Assembly (NCBI GenBank): GCA_902764345.1
Contig: CACWVT010000015.1
Span: forward strand, 1-60,853
Length of the DNA stretch: 60,853 nucleotides
From: an uncultured Ruminobacter sp.
GTDB lineage: Bacteria; Pseudomonadota; Gammaproteobacteria; Enterobacterales; Succinivibrionaceae
Reading direction: 5' to 3'
The translations under genes were made by a program, and so were the position numbers. Positions within the stretch are counted from its first letter, which is position 1, and each line of letters starts with the position of its first letter. Shown here one piece after another: positions 10,633 to 20,089 of the stretch. Under the pieces are notes generated by a model, which saw nothing but the letters and a program-made list of their open reading frames with translations, was not told where the DNA came from and searched no databases.

Positions 10633-10671
10633 TCCGGCTGTTTCCCTCTATGTGTTACTGCGTCAGCAGGA

Positions 10672-11331
10672 TTAGTCGTCCGTTCCGCTGAAGCTGAGTT
10701 TCTGGAGTATCTCCGTCTGCCGGGTTCTCAGAGCGGGATCCGATAACAGTTCATCCGTGTGAAAGCTTATTCTTCCAAGGATCATTCCGTTAACTGATCT
10801 TAGCCACAGATTCAGCAGGTGATAGACAATAAGTGCCGGAATGGCAATAACCAGGCCCATTACCGTGGTAATGAGGGCTTCGGATATTCCTTTGGAAAGA
10901 AGTCCGGCATCAACGCCGGTGCTCTGCGCCAGTGCCTGAAAGACGTCCAGCATGCCGAGAACCGTTCCCAGAAGACCGCATAGCGGGGATATTACGGAAA
11001 TAACCTTAAGACATGTAAGGACTCCGAAAAGCTTTCTGAGTCTGACATTGAAAAGAAACCCCGTTTCCTGACGGATATTTTCCGCAGTGATTTCCTTTCG
11101 GCTGAGGAGGCGTTTCAGGGTCAGCAGTGTTATGTGGCAGAAATCGTTGGATCTGACGAGCCTTTCGGCATCATCAGGAATCTTCCGCAGATTCCTGATG
11201 AATTTTCTGAAGTGCATTAGGGAATAGAAAATGTAGCTTGCGCCGTAAATAGACAGAAAGCAGGCTGCCACGGCGAGTATTATCAGCAGAATCCCGACGG
11301 GACCTGTAAGGTTGTATATGTCACTGAACAT
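10672..11331 (-). CDS. exbB: ExbB/TolQ/MotA-family proton channel
   Basis: 219 residues with three predicted membrane segments: near residues 12-35, then after a cytoplasmic stretch near 105-130 (SPLCGLLGTVLGMLDVFQA, the MotA/TolQ/ExbB signature) and near 150-172. ExbB pentamers with ExbD harvest the proton gradient to drive TonB. First gene of a three-gene operon. Upstream on the minus strand lies an AT-rich stretch with only weak resemblance to a Fur box, so iron regulation is not claimed. Confidence 0.9.
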   Translation of the reverse strand: MFSDIYNLTGPVGILLIILAVAACFLSIYGASYIFYSLMHFRKFIRNLRKIPDDAERLVRSNDFCHITLLTLKRLLSRKEITAENIRQETGFLFNVRLRKLFGVLTCLKVISVISPLCGLLGTVLGMLDVFQALAQSTGVDAGLLSKGISEALITTVMGLVIAIPALIVYHLLNLWLRSVNGMILGRISFHTDELLSDPALRTRQTEILQKLSFSGTDD

Positions 11332-11485
11332 GGATGTTACGGATTTTTCCTGATATTTGCCTGATGTGAAACAATATATTCATTATTATACATCATCTGT
11401 TTTCAGGGAATGTCTGCAGGATGGGGATTTTGTTAATTACGGGCTGAAGGCCGGCTCCGTGCACCTTACGAATCATGAAAAAAAA

Positions 11486-11513
11486 GATACCGTGATGAGA
11501 GCATCACGGTATC
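11486..11513 (-). terminator. Intrinsic terminator of nhaB
   Basis: Perfect 12-bp stem GATACCGTGATG / CATCACGGTATC (11486-11497, 11502-11513). On the minus strand a run of eight T follows. Confidence 0.9.
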
Positions 11514-11566
11514 CTGATAATTACTGTTAACGGATTAGACGGCATGTGCCGCCGGTCCGTTTTATT

Positions 11567-13150
11567 TTACTTGGTGCAGACCTTCTGAACTTCACTGAGC
11601 CAGCCGAGGTCGATGAAGACGTCGGTCATGGCCGGAAGAACAAACCAGGTGCAGACAAAACCGACAACGGAAAGCACTATGGTGTACGGGATGGCCATGA
11701 GGAACATTCTGCCGTATGACAGTCTCACAAGCGGAGCAATGGCGGAAGTCAGCAGGAAGAGGAATGCTGCCTGACCGTTAGGGGTGGCCACTGAAGGCAG
11801 ATTGGTTCCAGAGTTGATGGCAATTGCCAGCATGTCAAACTGCTCTCTGTCAAGATGACAGCTCTGAAGTGCGTTGTTAATCTGGGAAATGTATACGGAT
11901 GCCACAAACACGTTGTCTGAAACAGCGGACAGAATACCGTTGGCAACGTAGAACAGCGGAAGCTGGGCAGCCTTGTCCACGGAAAGAACCCATTTGATGA
12001 TTGGGTCGAACAGACCGAGGTGGTCGATGACTGCTACTATGGACAGGAACACGCAGAGCAGGGAGGTGAACGGTAAGCTTTCGGTAAAGGCCTTGCCGAT
12101 TTCTGATTCACTGTTCACGCCGGTTGCGGTGGTGGCCAGAATGATTACGGTAAGACCGATTAAGCCTACCGCAGCCAGATGAAACGCAAGTCCCACGATG
12201 AGCCAGAGAGCCACGATGGCCTGACAGACAAGGGATACTTTGGTGCGCATGGTGAGCCCGTTCAGGTTCTTAAGGTAGTTCTGTTCAAGAATCTGATATA
12301 CCTTTTCAGGCAGAGGCTGACCGAAGCCGATGATTTTGAACTTTTCAACGAAGATACAGGTAAGAATGCCCGCAATGAATACCGGTACTGAAATAGGACT
12401 TACGCGGAGGGCAAATTCAGTGAAATGCCATCCGGCGGTGTCGCCGATAATCAGATTCTGAGGTTCGCCGACGATGGTAAAAATACCGCCTAAGGCAGTA
12501 CCTACGGCAGAGTGCATCAGAAGTGAACGCAGGAAGGCTCTGAAATTGTCCAGATCAACGCGGTCTTCAGCGGTAATCCCTGAGTTGTCGTTCATCTGGG
12601 TCTTGGCGCCTGCAACGGCTCTGTGATAGATGCCGTAGAAGCCCGTGCATACGGTAATGATAACGGCAAGAACCGTAAGGGCGTCAAGGAATGCTGAAAG
12701 GAAGCTTGCAAGCACGCAGAAGATTACCGAAAGTAGAATCTTTGATCTTACCCTGAGAAGGATTTTGGTAAAGATGCTTACCAGAAGCTCTCTGATGAAG
12801 TGGATGCCCGCAACCATGAACATCAGCAGAAGGATTACTTCCAGGTTGTGGTAGATTTCTGCCTTTACTTCATGGGCAGAGGTCATGCCGATGGCAACGG
12901 CTTCAATGGCCAGGAGACCGCCCGGAAGAAGCGGATAGCACTTGAGTGCCATGGCCAGCGTTAAAATGAATTCGGCAACAAGGCACCATCCTGATATTAC
13001 AGGTGAACACATGTATATAAAAGGATTGGCGATAAGGAATAATATGATGATGCGTTTATACCATGAAGGGGCGTCGCCCAGAAAGTTTGTTCTGAGTGCA
13101 TCAATCACGGCTCCGAATGTCGACTGATTTGCCGGGGTGACTGTATTCAT
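11567..13150 (-). CDS. nhaB: NhaB Na+/H+ antiporter
   Basis: 527 residues (E. coli 513), with about a dozen hydrophobic segments. Family features include the N-terminal [17 protein letters not shown], the [16 protein letters not shown] segment and the C-terminal [20 protein letters not shown]. NhaB exchanges Na+ for H+ across the inner membrane, aiding pH and sodium balance. I start at the ATG at 13150, which has GAGG about 10 bp upstream; reading could begin 69 bp earlier, but those residues are not NhaB-like. Single gene with its own terminator, divergent from the AspT-type gene. Confidence 0.95.
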   Translation of the reverse strand: MNTVTPANQSTFGAVIDALRTNFLGDAPSWYKRIIILFLIANPFIYMCSPVISGWCLVAEFILTLAMALKCYPLLPGGLLAIEAVAIGMTSAHEVKAEIYHNLEVILLLMFMVAGIHFIRELLVSIFTKILLRVRSKILLSVIFCVLASFLSAFLDALTVLAVIITVCTGFYGIYHRAVAGAKTQMNDNSGITAEDRVDLDNFRAFLRSLLMHSAVGTALGGIFTIVGEPQNLIIGDTAGWHFTEFALRVSPISVPVFIAGILTCIFVEKFKIIGFGQPLPEKVYQILEQNYLKNLNGLTMRTKVSLVCQAIVALWLIVGLAFHLAAVGLIGLTVIILATTATGVNSESEIGKAFTESLPFTSLLCVFLSIVAVIDHLGLFDPIIKWVLSVDKAAQLPLFYVANGILSAVSDNVFVASVYISQINNALQSCHLDREQFDMLAIAINSGTNLPSVATPNGQAAFLFLLTSAIAPLVRLSYGRMFLMAIPYTIVLSVVGFVCTWFVLPAMTDVFIDLGWLSEVQKVCTK

Positions 13151-13460
13151 ATGAAACAAATCCTCAAACTCTAAAAAACCAAAAAAACGAAAAATTGATA
13201 ATCCGAGCATATTATACATATTTTTGTGAGGCGGGTTAAAAGATTGTAAAAAAATAAAAAAGATTGTCTGAAATTACTGAGGTAAGAAAAAATTGTACGG
13301 ATTTGAGCAGGATGTTCGGCAAGTGAACAAAAGTTCCGTTTTTTTCGTATAGCCATTTAAAATCTAAAGTGATAAAATGCACACGTTTTTTTTGTTTCGG
13401 CTGATTTGATGTTGTTTCCGGCCGATAATTGTTTTTTGTAAATCAATCGGTATTGTGTGT
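13151..13460. other. Divergent nhaB/antiporter intergenic region
   Basis: About 310 bp, AT-rich with several T-runs, holding the promoters of both divergent genes. I see no clear operator, RNA element or small gene. Confidence 0.4.
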
Positions 13461-15275
13461 ATGAGTTTATTTTCCTTCAGTGAAATCTCGATCATCACCA
13501 TTATGATTGCTTTATCCTCAGTAATTGGTATAGCGCTGGGTGCAGTAAAGTATAAAGGTGTGGGTCTGGGTATCGGCGGCGTTCTGTTCGGCGGTATTTT
13601 TATGGGATGGCTTGCTCAGAAGATGGGGTGGATTCCGGAGTTTTCCAAAGATTCTTTTGATGTTCTTGCCGCCGGCGGTGTTGATGTTGTCAAGACCGCA
13701 AAGTCAGTAAACGAAGTTCAGTGCTTCAAGCACATTCTTCATTATGTTCAGGAATTCGGTCTGATCCTGTTCGTGTATACCATCGGTATTCAGGTAGGCC
13801 CGGGATTTTTCGCCAGCCTTAAGGGTTCAGGCGTTAAGCTTATCGGTTATGCGATTGCCATCGTATTCATCGGCGCTTCAATCGCCCTCAGCTTCAACGT
13901 GTTCTTCGGTCTGAATCTTGATTCAACTGTTGGTATCTACGCAGGTGCCGTAACCAATACTCCTGCTCTCGGTGCAGGTCAGGCAATGATTGGTGACCTT
14001 GTTAACGGTCTTAAGGAACAGGGACTCAGTGTTCCTGAAGGCTTTGACGTTAAGAACGTTGCTTCTGCTTATGCCGTAGCATATCCGTTCGGTATTTGCG
14101 GTATTCTTCTGACCATGCTCCTCATCAGATTCTTCTTCAGAGTAAACATCAACGCTGAAGGTGAAAAATATGAGCTTCAGAAGAAGAGCAACAGAAAGGA
14201 TCTGAACACTCAGAACGTTTCCGTAAACAATTCAGATCTGTTCGGTCTCAAGATTTCTGAAATTTCAGTTCTCCAGAACGGAAAGGTCGGCTGTTCACGT
14301 CTCAAGAGAGGCAACATCCTCATGGTTCCTAAGTCTGATACCGTCGTATATGCAGGTGACATTCTTCACCTCATCGGTGAAAAGGACGAGGATCTGAATG
14401 AGGCATGCAGTTTCATCGGTGAAACCGTACAGGTTTCATTAACCACCAAGGGTACCGATCTTTCAGTACGCAAGGTTGTTGTTACCAATGAAAAGATTCT
14501 CGGTAAGAGTCTTGACGCACTTGAAATCAAGTCTAAGTTTGACGTTGCTGTTTCACGTTTAATCCGTACCGGTATGGAATTCATTCCTCACAGCGGTACC
14601 GTGCTTCACTTCGGTGACCAGTTGAACATCGTTGGTCGCAAGGAATCAATCGATGCTGTTGCCAATGTAGTAGGTGACAGTGCCGTAGCCATGCAGAAGG
14701 TTCATATGATGCCTGTATTCGTAGGTCTCGTTTTAGGTATGTTCCTCGGCTGTCTGGCAATTCCTGTTCCTGGTCTTCCTGCCGCACTTAAGTTAGGTCT
14801 TGCAGGTGGTCCGCTGGTTGTTGCAATTCTTCTTTCCCGCTACGGTCATGTTATTACCATGGGTAAGATGCACTGGTTCATGCCTGCTTCAGGTAACAGT
14901 GCCTTAAGAGAAATCGGTATTGTGCTCTTCCTTGCAATCGTAGGTTTCAACTCAGGTGCCAACGGCTTCGTTGATACCCTTATTGGCGGTGACGGTCTCA
15001 AGTGGATGGGTTACGGTGTGTTCGTAACATTTATTCCTATCTTCATCTGCGGTATTCTGGCATATAAGTTCTCCAAGATTAACTATCTGTCAGTATGCGG
15101 TGCGATGGCAGGTTCCATGACAGATCCTCCGGCTCTCGCTTTTGCAAACGGTATGTACAAGAACTCAGAAGCAAGTTCTTTAGGTTATGCAACCGTATAT
15201 CCGTTTACAATGTTCCTGCGTATTCTCACTCCACAGCTGATGATCGTGATTGCATACGCACTTATGTCTAAGTAA
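13461..15275 (+). CDS. AspT/YidE/YbjL-family antiporter with two TrkA-C domains
   Basis: 604 residues. Two halves of about five membrane segments each flank a central cytoplasmic region (~residues 225-415) holding two TrkA_C (RCK_C) domains, both ending in a hydrophobic ILHLIGEKDE/VLHFGDQLNIVGRKE-type strand. Glycine-rich signatures NTPALGAGQAMIG and GSMTDPPALAFANG repeat between halves, as in aspartate:alanine exchangers. Known relatives include AspT and the succinate exporter SucE1 of Corynebacterium. In a succinate-forming host a dicarboxylate export role is attractive, but substrate cannot be read from sequence. Codon use is strongly biased, suggesting high expression. The ATG at 13461 is preferred to the GTG two codons upstream. 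Confidence 0.88.
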   Translation: MSLFSFSEISIITIMIALSSVIGIALGAVKYKGVGLGIGGVLFGGIFMGWLAQKMGWIPEFSKDSFDVLAAGGVDVVKTAKSVNEVQCFKHILHYVQEFGLILFVYTIGIQVGPGFFASLKGSGVKLIGYAIAIVFIGASIALSFNVFFGLNLDSTVGIYAGAVTNTPALGAGQAMIGDLVNGLKEQGLSVPEGFDVKNVASAYAVAYPFGICGILLTMLLIRFFFRVNINAEGEKYELQKKSNRKDLNTQNVSVNNSDLFGLKISEISVLQNGKVGCSRLKRGNILMVPKSDTVVYAGDILHLIGEKDEDLNEACSFIGETVQVSLTTKGTDLSVRKVVVTNEKILGKSLDALEIKSKFDVAVSRLIRTGMEFIPHSGTVLHFGDQLNIVGRKESIDAVANVVGDSAVAMQKVHMMPVFVGLVLGMFLGCLAIPVPGLPAALKLGLAGGPLVVAILLSRYGHVITMGKMHWFMPASGNSALREIGIVLFLAIVGFNSGANGFVDTLIGGDGLKWMGYGVFVTFIPIFICGILAYKFSKINYLSVCGAMAGSMTDPPALAFANGMYKNSEASSLGYATVYPFTMFLRILTPQLMIVIAYALMSK

Positions 15276-15299
15276 TATTTCTTAGACTGCAGAATAAGG

Positions 15300-15330
15300 A
15301 CGGCAGAGGTTATCCCCCTGCCGTTTTTTA
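15300..15330 (+). terminator. Intrinsic terminator of the antiporter gene
   Basis: ACGGCAG (15300-15306) pairs with CTGCCGT (15318-15324), followed by TTTTT. Confidence 0.85.
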
Positions 15331-15405
15331 TATGCGGCAGTTAAAGAGGATTAAGTTAACATGTCCTTTTCACCTGCACCAATGTTACCGGTTCGGAAGG
15401 TTTAA

Positions 15406-16194
15406 ATGAGTAAGACAGAGAAAGACGGTGAAGTATTGTGGTTTTCATCTCTTGTAAAACAGGGAATGATTGTTTTTATTACGCGTCCGGTGATGTGGGT
15501 GCAGTCGTTTGTGATGGCCTGTATTTCGGTGCTTCTTTTTCCTCTCTGCTGGTGGATTTTGCCCGGATTTATGGCCTTAAAGAAGATTGGCTGCGTAAAA
15601 TATCTTGTCGGTATGTCGCTGCGTCTCAGGTGGCTGTTCATGTCTGAGTTTCCGGTAATGACTGCGCTCTTTTCCGGATTTGTCATAATATACTGTCATC
15701 TCTGGGAGACTGAACTGCAGGAAACGTTTGACGGAAGCTCAGTCTCAGCTACGACCGTTTTTCGTTTCAGAATCCTTAACTGGCTGGGATTATCGTTTCT
15801 TTATCTTGTAATGGTGCTGAATACCCTGATTTTCTATATTTCCGTCAAGGTTCCGTCACTTAAGGTATTTCATGCGGTTACGGTATCGGTGAAACAGCTT
15901 GTATTCAACTGCGTGCAGCTGGTACTTCTCGTGCTGCTTCTGTCCGGAGCGATAGTTCTGTTCGAGGCTAATCTTCCGGCAATAATATCCTTTTTCATAA
16001 GATTCCTGCAAACTTACGCACCTCAGATAAAGGATCTGAACGTTACGTTAAGTTCCGCAACGGTGCTTGCCGTCGGTATCGTTTATTACATGGGGGCGGC
16101 AGTCTGGGTACTCAGGCTTGTATCGCGCAGAATGTTTATGGAGCTTCTTGAAAACATCAAAGGCGGAAAGATTAGCGTAAGGGGTGGTTTTTAG
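15406..16194 (+). CDS. Uncharacterised multi-pass membrane protein
   Basis: 262 residues, five or six hydrophobic segments (about residues 20-50, 82-98, 126-146, 164-186, 192-206 and 224-242), and a basic C-terminus. I do not recognise the family. A GGAAGG lies 5 bp upstream of the ATG, so translation is well supported. Its general look (aromatic, Leu/Val-rich helices with short loops) is similar to the membrane protein at 18.7-19.7 kb, but I see no clear shared motif. It stands alone. Confidence 0.7.
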   Translation: MSKTEKDGEVLWFSSLVKQGMIVFITRPVMWVQSFVMACISVLLFPLCWWILPGFMALKKIGCVKYLVGMSLRLRWLFMSEFPVMTALFSGFVIIYCHLWETELQETFDGSSVSATTVFRFRILNWLGLSFLYLVMVLNTLIFYISVKVPSLKVFHAVTVSVKQLVFNCVQLVLLVLLLSGAIVLFEANLPAIISFFIRFLQTYAPQIKDLNVTLSSATVLAVGIVYYMGAAVWVLRLVSRRMFMELLENIKGGKISVRGGF

Positions 16195-16494
16195 GTTCGG
16201 TATATTCTGTTTGGCGCTGACAGGGGCAGGGGGAATGCCTTCAGGCATATGACGTCTGACCAGCATCTGCATGTACTCGTTTTAGGACTGCTGATAAATT
16301 ATGGGAAAATCCCGTAAAACCCATAAAAAATTAATAAAAAACAAGGCTTGAGCCTTGGGGAAAGCTGGCAAGCCTTGACTTGGAGGTTTGGTTTAATTAG
16401 TTTTAAATAAACCGCTACGTGGTAATTATATAGATGTCAGTTTTATCTCACGCCATGCGTATGCAATCGTAAAGGTTTATATCAGTATTAGGTA
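16195..16494. other. Convergent intergenic region
   Basis: No gene seen. It contains the terminator for the minus-strand gene at 16342-16377 and a small TGCCT/AGGCA hairpin near 16234. Confidence 0.4.
16335..16377 (-). terminator. Intrinsic terminator of the 122-residue protein gene
   Basis: CAAGGCTTG (16369-16377 read on minus) pairs with CAAGCCTTG (16342-16350 read on minus), followed on the minus strand by TTTTTTATTAATTTTTT. Confidence 0.75.
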
Positions 16495-16863
16495 TTAATA
16501 CATTCCGTTCTCGTTAAATACCTCGCGCAGATTATCAAGCTTCTGCAGCAGGGCATGAGAAAACACGTCTGAACCGGCTCTCTTATAATTGTCTACCTGA
16601 TTCAGAGCGGTTCTTTTTGAACCGTAATATACGGACCATACTTCCGCAACCTGTCTTAAGTTTGGATTTTTCTTCAGAAGGGCAAGACAGCAGGTTTCGC
16701 GGGTAGAAGGAGAAATCTGGCCGCTGCGGGATTCAATACGCTTGATTAACTCATTCGGATTGTAACGGCTTGCGTACTCCTCACTTGTTGTTTCCATGTT
16801 ACGCAGACCGGCTTTTCCGTAGTTGCCGGACATTAAATTAGTTAAAGTGTTCAATAGTCCCAT
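16495..16863 (-). CDS. Small uncharacterised protein behind a Fur-box-like site
   Basis: 122 residues, soluble, mostly helical and basic, with one adjacent Cys pair (ETCCLALLKK). No signal peptide, metal motif or known domain is recognised. It has its own terminator, and a 19-bp site very similar to the Fur consensus starts 9 bp before its ATG, so iron-dependent control is likely if the site is real. A GGTGGA precedes the ATG. A run of nine A (minus strand) lies about 40 bp upstream. Function unknown. Confidence 0.65.
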   Translation of the reverse strand: MGLLNTLTNLMSGNYGKAGLRNMETTSEEYASRYNPNELIKRIESRSGQISPSTRETCCLALLKKNPNLRQVAEVWSVYYGSKRTALNQVDNYKRAGSDVFSHALLQKLDNLREVFNENGMY

Positions 16864-17384
16864 GAGTATCCACCATTGATTATCATTATTATTAAAATTC
16901 TTTTTTTTTGTATGGAATCGGATTGAGTTTTTTCATGTTCGCAACATTGAAAAATCAAAGATAATTCGTACCAGTCGACGAGATCATCACTCAACGATTT
17001 TTATTTTAGTTAAAAGAATGTTGTTTATGTGGATTAATTGTTAAAAGTTTACACGTAATCACATTATTTGCGTGGAAAAATCTGATTAACTGTGACCACT
17101 TCCTCATAACTCGGCTTAATAATCAGAATTAGTTGGAAATTTATAAATCGATTTGTGTTTATTTTTTAAACAGTTGTCTCTGTTACACGGGGAGGTTGGT
17201 TTTTGGATAATCTGCTTTTTATTTTCCTCTGCATGCTTTTGTGCACCTCCTTTTTTGTGAATTGGGATCTTAATTGATATTCATGTTACCCTTATTATGT
17301 TGATTTGCTTTTATGAGAATATAAAATATAAGTATATTTTGGCGCTTTTGAATATGTGTTGTTTTGACTGAGGTTCGAAGCTTT
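16864..17384. other. AT-rich divergent intergenic region
   Basis: About 520 bp between divergent genes. Apart from the Fur-box-like site and a T9 tract at 16901-16909 I see no gene or clear RNA structure. Several AT-rich -10-like stretches near 17320 could serve the zinc-ribbon gene. Confidence 0.4.
16872..16890 (-). promoter_or_regulatory. Fur-box-like operator
   Basis: On the minus strand AATAATGATAATCAATGGT matches 14 of 19 positions of the E. coli Fur consensus, with an unbroken 13-base match (ATAATGATAATCA). It lies just before the start codon of the 122-residue protein, so the promoter must overlap it or lie upstream. Confidence 0.55.
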
Positions 17385-18461
17385 ATGAAGAGACTTGTGT
17401 GTGAGCTGTGCGGAGGTGTTGATCTGGTTAAATCCGGAGATCTTTTTGTCTGTCAGAGCTGCGGTGTAAAATATACGGAGGAAGCCGCAAGAAAGATTCT
17501 TGACATCAACATAAATATGTCAGGCTATTCAAAAAAGCAGATCGATAATTTTATGGAGCTGGCCTCTAAGGCACTTACGTCAGGAAATTGGAATGAGGCC
17601 TTAAGATACAGTCAGAACATTCTTGAAAATGATACCGGTGATTACAGAGCGTGGCTCATTAAAGGTGCGGCCACCGGATGTCTTAATGCGATAAACGGAA
17701 ATTATAATCTCAGTGAATGCGTGAGCTGTCTGACCACAGCCATTTCCTGTGCTCCGGAGGAGCATAGGACAGAGGCTGTTGAATCGGCAGTCACCAATAT
17801 TGAAAGCGTGCTTGTTCTTTACGGAAATTTACTTGACGGGCGCTTTTACATCTACTCCATCCGTAATGACATGAATTCTTTAAATGCGTTACTTAAACAG
17901 TATTACAGCCTGTGTGAGCCGCTGCTCACTCAGTATGATCCTGCACGAAGAGACTCCTCTGCATCAGGTTTTGCCTCCAAAATTAACAATGTTGCCTCCC
18001 GCATGTGGAATGAAGTAATTCCTAATCTGCCGCGCATAGGAGAACGCATGACTATAGATCCTCAGAATTTTAATGATGCCTTTAACGAAGCTACGGTCAT
18101 TATTGAAATGCTTAATGCAGCCGTAAACCTCGGCAGAAGTGATGCTGCAGGAACAGCTACAAGAAGCAGAAATCTCATAGAAGTCCATGATGCTCTGATT
18201 TCTGCTCTGTCTCTTTCGTATGACAACATAAGGGGAGAATATGTGGCTAAACCAGGACAGAATATTGATGTTATCAAACGTCTTGTCAACGATGTTATGC
18301 GGATTCATGAGGATTTAAAAAAGCTGGATCCAAAGCATCGAGTGCCGTCCAAAAGCAGATATTTCGTAAAACGTCAGATTGGATGCAGTGTGTTAGTACT
18401 TATCGGCGTGATTATGATGTTTTTAATCATTGTTATGATGGAGATAATAGCAGCCCGATGA
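17385..18461 (+). CDS. Zinc-ribbon protein with C-terminal membrane anchor
   Basis: 358 residues from the ATG at 17385, which has GAGG about 11 bp upstream; a TTG at 17364 would add seven. The N-terminus is a compact zinc ribbon, C6-x2-C9 and C23-x2-C26 (CELCGG, CQSCGVKYTEE). A helical region with TPR-like character follows (ALTSGNWNEALRYSQNILEN, 60-110). The last ~22 residues are a single hydrophobic segment with only a few residues after it, so the protein is probably tail-anchored with the ribbon in the cytoplasm. The ligand and role are unknown. Two other genes in this window (37.2 and 55.3 kb) also combine zinc ribbons with membrane segments. Confidence 0.75.
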   Translation: MKRLVCELCGGVDLVKSGDLFVCQSCGVKYTEEAARKILDININMSGYSKKQIDNFMELASKALTSGNWNEALRYSQNILENDTGDYRAWLIKGAATGCLNAINGNYNLSECVSCLTTAISCAPEEHRTEAVESAVTNIESVLVLYGNLLDGRFYIYSIRNDMNSLNALLKQYYSLCEPLLTQYDPARRDSSASGFASKINNVASRMWNEVIPNLPRIGERMTIDPQNFNDAFNEATVIIEMLNAAVNLGRSDAAGTATRSRNLIEVHDALISALSLSYDNIRGEYVAKPGQNIDVIKRLVNDVMRIHEDLKKLDPKHRVPSKSRYFVKRQIGCSVLVLIGVIMMFLIIVMMEIIAAR

Positions 18462-18716
18462 TACCTTTTTTATGGAGGTGATTTTGTTTTCTGATGTGAT
18501 TTCGTTTCTTTTCTGATAAACTCTGCTTACGGTATGTGTTGATGAATTTATAATCATAAATCACCGTTACATATGTGTTTTGGGGCATTATTACTGTTTT
18601 TGACGACGTGGCTGTTTGGTATGGCTCAGTCTCTGACTGAATGCTTAAGTTGCAGGATAAAGGTACACGAGCCGCAGCCATGTCAGTGTCTGAGCGGTTT
18701 TGACTGGGGGAACCTA

Positions 18717-19682
18717 ATGAACGTTTTACTTCCGGATGTTAACAGATTAGAGGGATTTTCCTTTAAGGACTTTCTGTTGCGTCAGCCTGTGGCTGCCAAG
18801 GTTCCCGGGGCAGTGGCAAAGGACTGGAAGCGTGCCGCCATAATGTCGGTAGCCTCACTTCCTTTCTGGGGAATAGCAGGAACTGCGTGCGGCTGCTGTT
18901 TTCTTTTTTTCTGCTTTCCTCTGTTTTTTCCGCTGATTATCAATATTCTGTCCGCTCTCGGTTTCATGTACGTTATTGCCTCACGGTATGGACACGGCAG
19001 GGAAGGGGTATACGGTGACATGTTCGGAATGCTTGGAAGATCTGTTCCCGGTATTCTGATGGTATCGGTTCTTGATTATTTTCTTCTGTTCTTAATTCTC
19101 GGCCTTCTGGCTCTGGTTTTTATCTTGGGACATCTTTCCGAGTTCCATGGATGGCTGATTTCGGATCATATGGCGGAGAGCGGTATCGCTGATGCGGAAA
19201 ATACCGGTTCCTCCTTTTTCGGCGTAAGAATGTTTTCGTTTGCGGTGAGTTTTGTTTTCGGGATCTGCTATTTCTTTTTTAAGGCCTATGCAGTGCCTCT
19301 GATTGTGCTGGGCAGGGTTTCCGCACCTAAAGCTTTGTGGCTCAGCATGGTTGCAGTCAGGAGAAATATGGCCCGTCTCTGGAGCTGCATGTTTTTTTAC
19401 GCCATTGTGTTCAGTCTGATTCTTCTTATCTGTGTCAACACGCTGTTTCTGTTTCTTTCCGACGGTTTTACCTTTTATCTGTCTGTTTTTATGCAGGCAC
19501 TGACCGGATACGTAAGCGAGGATTATCTTGCGGCGGGGCTTACCATTGTGGGAATCCTGCTTCTTCCCGTGCTTACGTTTATTCTTGCAACCCTATGGCC
19601 GGGATTCTACTTCGGTGGCCAGGGGGAAGCTGTCATGGACATTTTCTGGCCTCATCTCAAGAGTAAGTACTCCGGACACTGA
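18717..19682 (+). CDS. Uncharacterised multi-pass membrane protein
   Basis: 321 residues from the ATG at 18717, which is preceded at good distance by GGGGGA. In-frame ATGs at 18573 and 18621 would add 48 or 32 residues, including two Cys pairs (CLSC, CQC), but lack ribosome sites, so the start is uncertain. About six hydrophobic segments. The segment after residue ~160 (FKAYAVPLIVLGRVSAPKAL, then SMVAVRRNM) resembles BPSS1780/DUF975-type integral membrane proteins, but only loosely. It follows the zinc-ribbon gene by about 255 bp on the same strand, and the two may be cotranscribed. Confidence 0.65.
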   Translation: MNVLLPDVNRLEGFSFKDFLLRQPVAAKVPGAVAKDWKRAAIMSVASLPFWGIAGTACGCCFLFFCFPLFFPLIINILSALGFMYVIASRYGHGREGVYGDMFGMLGRSVPGILMVSVLDYFLLFLILGLLALVFILGHLSEFHGWLISDHMAESGIADAENTGSSFFGVRMFSFAVSFVFGICYFFFKAYAVPLIVLGRVSAPKALWLSMVAVRRNMARLWSCMFFYAIVFSLILLICVNTLFLFLSDGFTFYLSVFMQALTGYVSEDYLAAGLTIVGILLLPVLTFILATLWPGFYFGGQGEAVMDIFWPHLKSKYSGH

Positions 19683-20089
19683 CGGTTTAACTTCAACCTG
19701 AATGACAATACTCCGTTTCCGTCTTTTATGATACGTCTGCAGTGTCATAAATCTCTTTTGGCTGTTTTGCTGCAACCTATTTTTACAGTGCGCCTGTTCA
19801 TTTAAAAACACAAATACGAATGTTTGAGCATGTCGTATCGGATCATCGTTCGTATTTATGATAAAAAATATTTATAACACAGTATAATTAAATAAAAATT
19901 GCCTATAACAATAAAAGAAAATATAATCTTACCTGTTCTTGAACAGGCTTTGGTCAGCATCTTTAATTCGGCATTTAATACTGATTTCTACCTGTTTGGG
20001 ACTGCAATTTTAAATCCTGTCCAACATAAATTTTTTACCAAAAACAGTTTTACTGTTTTTATATAACCATAAATACAAGGAGATGGATA
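19683..20089 (+). promoter_or_regulatory. metE promoter and structured leader
   Basis: A strong promoter is visible: TTGCCT (19899-19904), a 17-bp spacer, TATAAT (19922-19927). Starting 4 bp after the -10 is the palindrome CCTGTTC-TT-GAACAGG (19932-19947), placed over the transcription start, so an operator or a 5'-end hairpin. Just before the gene a hairpin AAAAACAGT-TTT-ACTGTTTTT (20040-20060) ends in a T-run and could act as an attenuator. A longer repeat AAATACGAA/TTCGTATTT brackets 19822-19858. I see no recognisable SAM or cobalamin riboswitch. Confidence 0.65.

Noticed and set aside
19932-19947. LexA box at the metE promoter
   Set aside because: CTGT and ACAG are separated by 6 bases, not the 8 of the E. 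coli LexA consensus.
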